This document shows, in pieces, positions 60,026 to 64,000 of a stretch of 64,000 nt of DNA (position 1 is its first letter; the number at the start of each line of letters is the position of its first letter). A program made the position numbers and the translations under genes. The stretch is from the NCBI GenBank assembly GCA_022453515.1, contig JAJNNY010000013.1, positions 620,001 through 684,000 on the forward strand. Direction: 5' to 3'. The notes below the pieces were generated by a model. It was given only the letters and a program-made list of their open reading frames with translations, made no database searches and was not told the origin of the DNA. This DNA comes from Astrocystis sublimbata. Taxonomy: Eukaryota; Ascomycota; Sordariomycetes; Xylariales; Xylariaceae.

Positions 60026-62722
60026 GATGGCGGCCTGAGGGCGGGATGCAGATTCCGATGCAGATCCTGGTGCCGATACTGATGCGGATGAGAATGACGA
60101 TGTGCGACGCTGATGAATTGTGAGCTGCAGCCACAGCTAAGCCGAGCCAAGCTGGCTGGCGCGAGTTGGACGGCCAGGCTGACGACGACGGCAATCGCCA
60201 GGGCGACTGAAGGCGACAGCGGCCGTGGTGACAATAAACAAATGGCGAAAGACAAGACGAGAGGCGGCTGTCGTTCGTTTGGCGCTCCCCGTAGTTTGAG
60301 TCTGCGACTGTGACTGCGTGTGCGACTGGGGTTGGTTGCGCTGCGCTGCGCTGGGCGGCGTCTGCGTCTGCGTCTGCGACTGCAACTGCGACTACGCGGC
60401 GGATGCTACCTACGTGCTGCTGTTACGGGCGACAGGTTCGATGACGAGAGAGGGATAGCCCGCCGGTCTTGTAGTCGAGGTTTGGCTCTGGGAGCAAGAC
60501 GATGCTCGCCGTGGACAGTCAACGCTTTTCAGAGGGGCGATTAGTGTGTCCATGAGGGCTTTGTGCAGACATTTCCCGCCCCAAAAACGGATACACGGCA
60601 GTGATGCATCAGACAATCAGGACGGATTCTGGCCGCGACAGCTTCGAGATGGGGCTAACCTGTGCCGATGATCCGGGCCAAGCCCACCCCTGTGCCGACC
60701 TTTGCGCCAGACTGTACCGTCCAGTTCTAGGTAGATAGGTACCTGACGTACGTCACCCCAGCATGTAGCCTGCACCCGCAATACCTGTGGGCGGATACCT
60801 TAGTGGTAAGTACCTAGCTGCAGGTGCATACAGGCGCGCTAGGGCGCCTCCCAACTGGCCTGTGAGTCTGTCCTGGAGTTCTGTGACGCTGCGCTGGACA
60901 TTCATACTGTCCTGCACTGTACTTGACACACCCAGCTGTCCGCCTGTCTCCTTCCTTACCTTCACTGATACCTTCGCCACGACAACCGTGTTGCCAATCT
61001 TACCAATGGACTTGCAGTCATTAGAGTTGACCCAAATACAGTGCGAATATGGAGCATGCCGCACCCGTCACCGTCACCCGCGTCATTCTACAGGCGAGAC
61101 AGGTGCTTGGTGTAGGACAAATACCCACCAACTGCGCTGAAACATGTCAAGCATGGAAGCTTGGAAGTGAACTCGGGAATCATCTAATTAGGAATCTTCA
61201 ATCTTGTCTTCAATATTGACCCAACGACAATGATACGCCGGTTCTGAGTCGAACACAAAGCCATCGCTCTACTTCTTTCACAGCATTACCTAATAGCCAC
61301 ATTTGACAATAGGTATTTTCCATGCAACCGATTCTCATGCGATCCATTGATCGAGAAGGCCAGACGGTCGCCCTGGTCTGGTCCCATGCCGGGTCGTGAA
61401 CAATGCACACCGACCGACATGCGTTGTCTTATTATGTACGGTAGCTTGCGTACTACTATTAGGTAGGTATCCTCTGCGTTGTTCTTATCTATCTCTCTGG
61501 TCCTGCGTCGGATGGGAACAGGCGTGACAGGCTCGACAGGGACCTTGTCGTGCAAGACACAAGACAATCCCGGAGCTGGGTCAGAACTGGGCGATCTCGA
61601 GATTCGTGCCATGGTTGCCGTTGCCGGGCTGAGGCATAAGCTGAGGTTCGTCGGCTACACCAGTGCAACTTGAACATGCAGTGCCTACCCTCATCTCAGA
61701 CATTGTGTTCACCCAAACGTCACCACGCCGGTTCCCTAGTGCTGGAAATCTAGTCTGTCCTTAGGGGATGGTTGGGATCATTTCATCTCAACGGAACCCA
61801 TACTTATATGACTCTCAAGCGATGGCATCGCTTTTATGCGCTCATGAGACGACAACGACGGGCCGCGTACCACAGCCAGCCCGTGATACGCGACCGCGGC
61901 GACGATAATGGTATTCGAGCAGGCCAGGGTTGGGTGACACTATTTGGGACCAACCCCCACACAGGGCCCAAATATTCCGGCACACAGAGCCCGTCGTCAC
62001 ATCTCCTCTCGGATGACGGCACAGTCGCCTGGGTAGTCGAGGGTAGTTTCGCATCTAACGCCCGGGCCGAACGGCACTGCGGCTAGCACACATACGCATC
62101 TCGTTCAGATTACAAGTATTCGACCTCACCCGCAGCGTATTGGATACCGGACCATGGCATGATGTGCATCTCATCCAGCTACCCTACTACACACATCCTA
62201 AATTGTCGCGACATGCACAGCCTCGTAGCGCCGCCAACTGGCGGCTTAACCTGCATTATGCAAGAAATCTGCACATATAACCCTACCACTCTTCAGACCG
62301 CTGTTGGGAAATCAGTGCCATTTGAGACGGTAATCCCAATTCACCGGTTCCAAGCCTGCTTATATATGCGATACCAACAGGATGATATTTAGGTTTCGAA
62401 TATTGACATCTTTCCTCCTGTAGGTTAGGGCCTCAATCAGCGCTACCTAAAGTAACATAGTAGGTTTATTTGACAGGCGTGACAGGGTGCTAGCTTACTG
62501 CCGCTCCCTGCCAGACTCTGGCAAACAGCCTATTAGAGTCAAGTATATGAGATCCGCATCCTGTCACATGATTGTGATCCTACGACCAATTTGTAAATAA
62601 ACAAATCTGGTTAGGGGAGATCGAATTCAACATTCAAGTAATTGCGATTTGAGTAATCGACTCTTACAGGTGAAAGTAAATGCCTGATCTTGAAAAAGCA
62701 CATTCTAATCCCGATTTTCGTG
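60026..62722. other. Intergenic stretch, 2.7 kb
   Basis: No gene supported. A degenerate CTGCGT/CTGCGA repeat lies at about 60357-60396, and a TAGGTAGATAGGTACC run near 60729-60743. Short frames on both strands are unrelated to any family I know. Confidence 0.45.
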
Positions 62723-64000
62723 ATGGCAGACACAGCGCCAAAAGTGGCAGAAGCCGAGCGTGAGGATCCGGCCCATATACTCGACGAGAAAGTCGATGCC
62801 TTCGTGAAGCTTATACGCAAAAGCAAACATCTCATTGTATGCACCGGAGCGGGAGTGTCTACCTCTGCTGGTTCGCCGACCGCATCCGTGAAAAGTCACA
62901 ATGTGATGTGACTGACAAATGGCCAGGAATTGCGGACTTCCGGGGCCCCAACGGCGTCTGGACATTGAGAGCCCAGGGCAAGCAGGCGCATAATAAAAAG
63001 AACACCCTGCAAGCGATCCCGACGCCCACTCACATGGCAATTGTCGAGTTGCAAAATCGCGGCATACTGACTCACGTAATCAGCCAGAATTGCGATGGCT
63101 TACATAGAAGAAGTGGGGTGTTGCCGGTGCGTTCTGATTGCAGACTCGTTAAACGACGTGATGTCCACGCCTTTGCTACTCGGGACGATGCGTAAAGCTC
63201 ATGCATGGCACGTAGGATCGGATATCCGAGCTCCATGGCAACAGCAACAGAGAGTATTGCCGAGACTGTGGCAAAGAGTATCTTCGCGGTCAGTGCAGCC
63301 GACCACCTCAAATCGAAAATTCGTAGTTCATGTGCTTGCTGATTGTCTTATTATTTTCCAGACTTTCGTGCCGTGTCCACGTACGAGACTTCAATTCACG
63401 ATCACCGTACCGGGCGCAGATGCGCCTTGTGCAATGGTGCACTTCTGGACACCATTATCAACTTTGGCGAAAACTTGCCCGAAGAGCCGCTGCGACTTGC
63501 GCGTGAGCACGCAGATAAGGCGGACCTATGTCTAGTGCTAGGCTCATCGCTCACGGTCTCGCCGTCAAACGAGATCCCCGAAACAGTTGGCAGGAGGCGC
63601 GGAGCCAAGCTGGTCATCTGCAACCTGCAATCCACGCCGATAGACTGTCTATCCGACATCCGCGTCTTCGCCAAAGCCGATGACTTGATGACCCGGATGA
63701 TGGCTAAGCTGGAATTGCCGATATCACCTTTCATACTGCGACGCCGATTAGTGATCCGTATGGAGACGCTGAAAGGTGGGCGACAGCAGTTACTAGTCCG
63801 AGGCGTTGATGTGGACGGGACTCCGGCAACGTTTTTGCAATCAGTGAAGCTTGTCAACAACCGGCGCATCGTACTGGCCGAGCCGTTCGTTATCAATTTT
63901 CGAAGCGACCCGGAGCCCGGGACGATCATGAAGCTGGAGCTGGAGTTCATGGGCCACTATAACGAGCCCAACCTCGAAGTCGAGTATACATTTGAAGCTG
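62723..64000 (+). CDS. SIRT6/7-like sirtuin, 3' end outside window
   Basis: An NAD-dependent protein deacylase of the SIR2 family, probably acting on chromatin. Exons 62723-62870, 62927-63126, 63216-63288 and 63362-64000 (open at the window end). Motifs in order: [21 protein letters not shown] (NAD loop, split by intron 1), SQNCDGLHRRSG with the catalytic His, ELHGN, the zinc pairs CRDC and CALC, INFGENLP, GSSLTVSP and ICNLQSTP. QNCDGLH plus RSG points to the SIRT6/7 branch. After about residue 260 the protein continues with a beta-rich extension outside the catalytic core. The gene is truncated only by the window edge. Confidence 0.92.

Overview
The window is chromosomal DNA from a filamentous ascomycete (Pezizomycotina, possibly a sordariomycete). 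The evidence is: many short introns (about 50-165 nt) with GT-AG ends and CTAAC/CTGAC branch sites; Zn2Cys6 regulators; a hydrophobin; a multi-TM 'fungal rhodopsin-like' protein; and a highly reducing PKS-NRPS. No bacterial or viral genes, rRNA, tRNA or CRISPR array was recognised. Exon borders were placed by eye from splice signals, frame continuity and family motifs, so they are models.

Layout. 1-3055: 3' part of a purple acid phosphatase and a rhodopsin-like membrane protein. 4768-30433: a biosynthetic gene cluster with an AflR-like regulator, an MFS exporter, a small 4-TM protein, an EthD-domain protein, a FUS2/Ayg1-type alpha/beta hydrolase, a LovC-type trans-enoyl reductase, a 4249-residue PKS-NRPS and a second Zn2Cys6 regulator. 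30677-37468: a kinase-like protein, an LTR-like repeat next to an orphan ORF, and a secreted glutaminase A-type protein. 40234-50012: a large Zn2Cys6 factor, an ESCO-type zinc-finger protein, and the housekeeping genes VMA12 and COQ1, followed by a four-exon hydrophobin recovered by splicing. 53005-56763: a cytochrome P450 facing a heme-thiolate peroxygenase tail to tail. 58884-64000: a membrane-spanning F-box protein and a SIRT6/7-like sirtuin cut by the window end.

How the cluster probably works. The synthase reads KS-AT-DH-MT-(no working ER)-KR-ACP-C-A-T-R. The missing enoyl reduction is supplied by the adjacent divergently transcribed trans-ER. The polyketide is joined to one amino acid and released by a C-terminal SDR-type domain that keeps its cofactor motif and its YxxxK pair. 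Together with the FUS2-type hydrolase this favours, but does not prove, reductive release to an amino-aldehyde and pyrrolinone chemistry rather than a tetramic acid. No Diels-Alderase-like gene and no P450 lies inside the core. The EthD protein and the 4-TM protein, divergently paired, are unusual company for a PKS-NRPS and are the least explained part of the locus.
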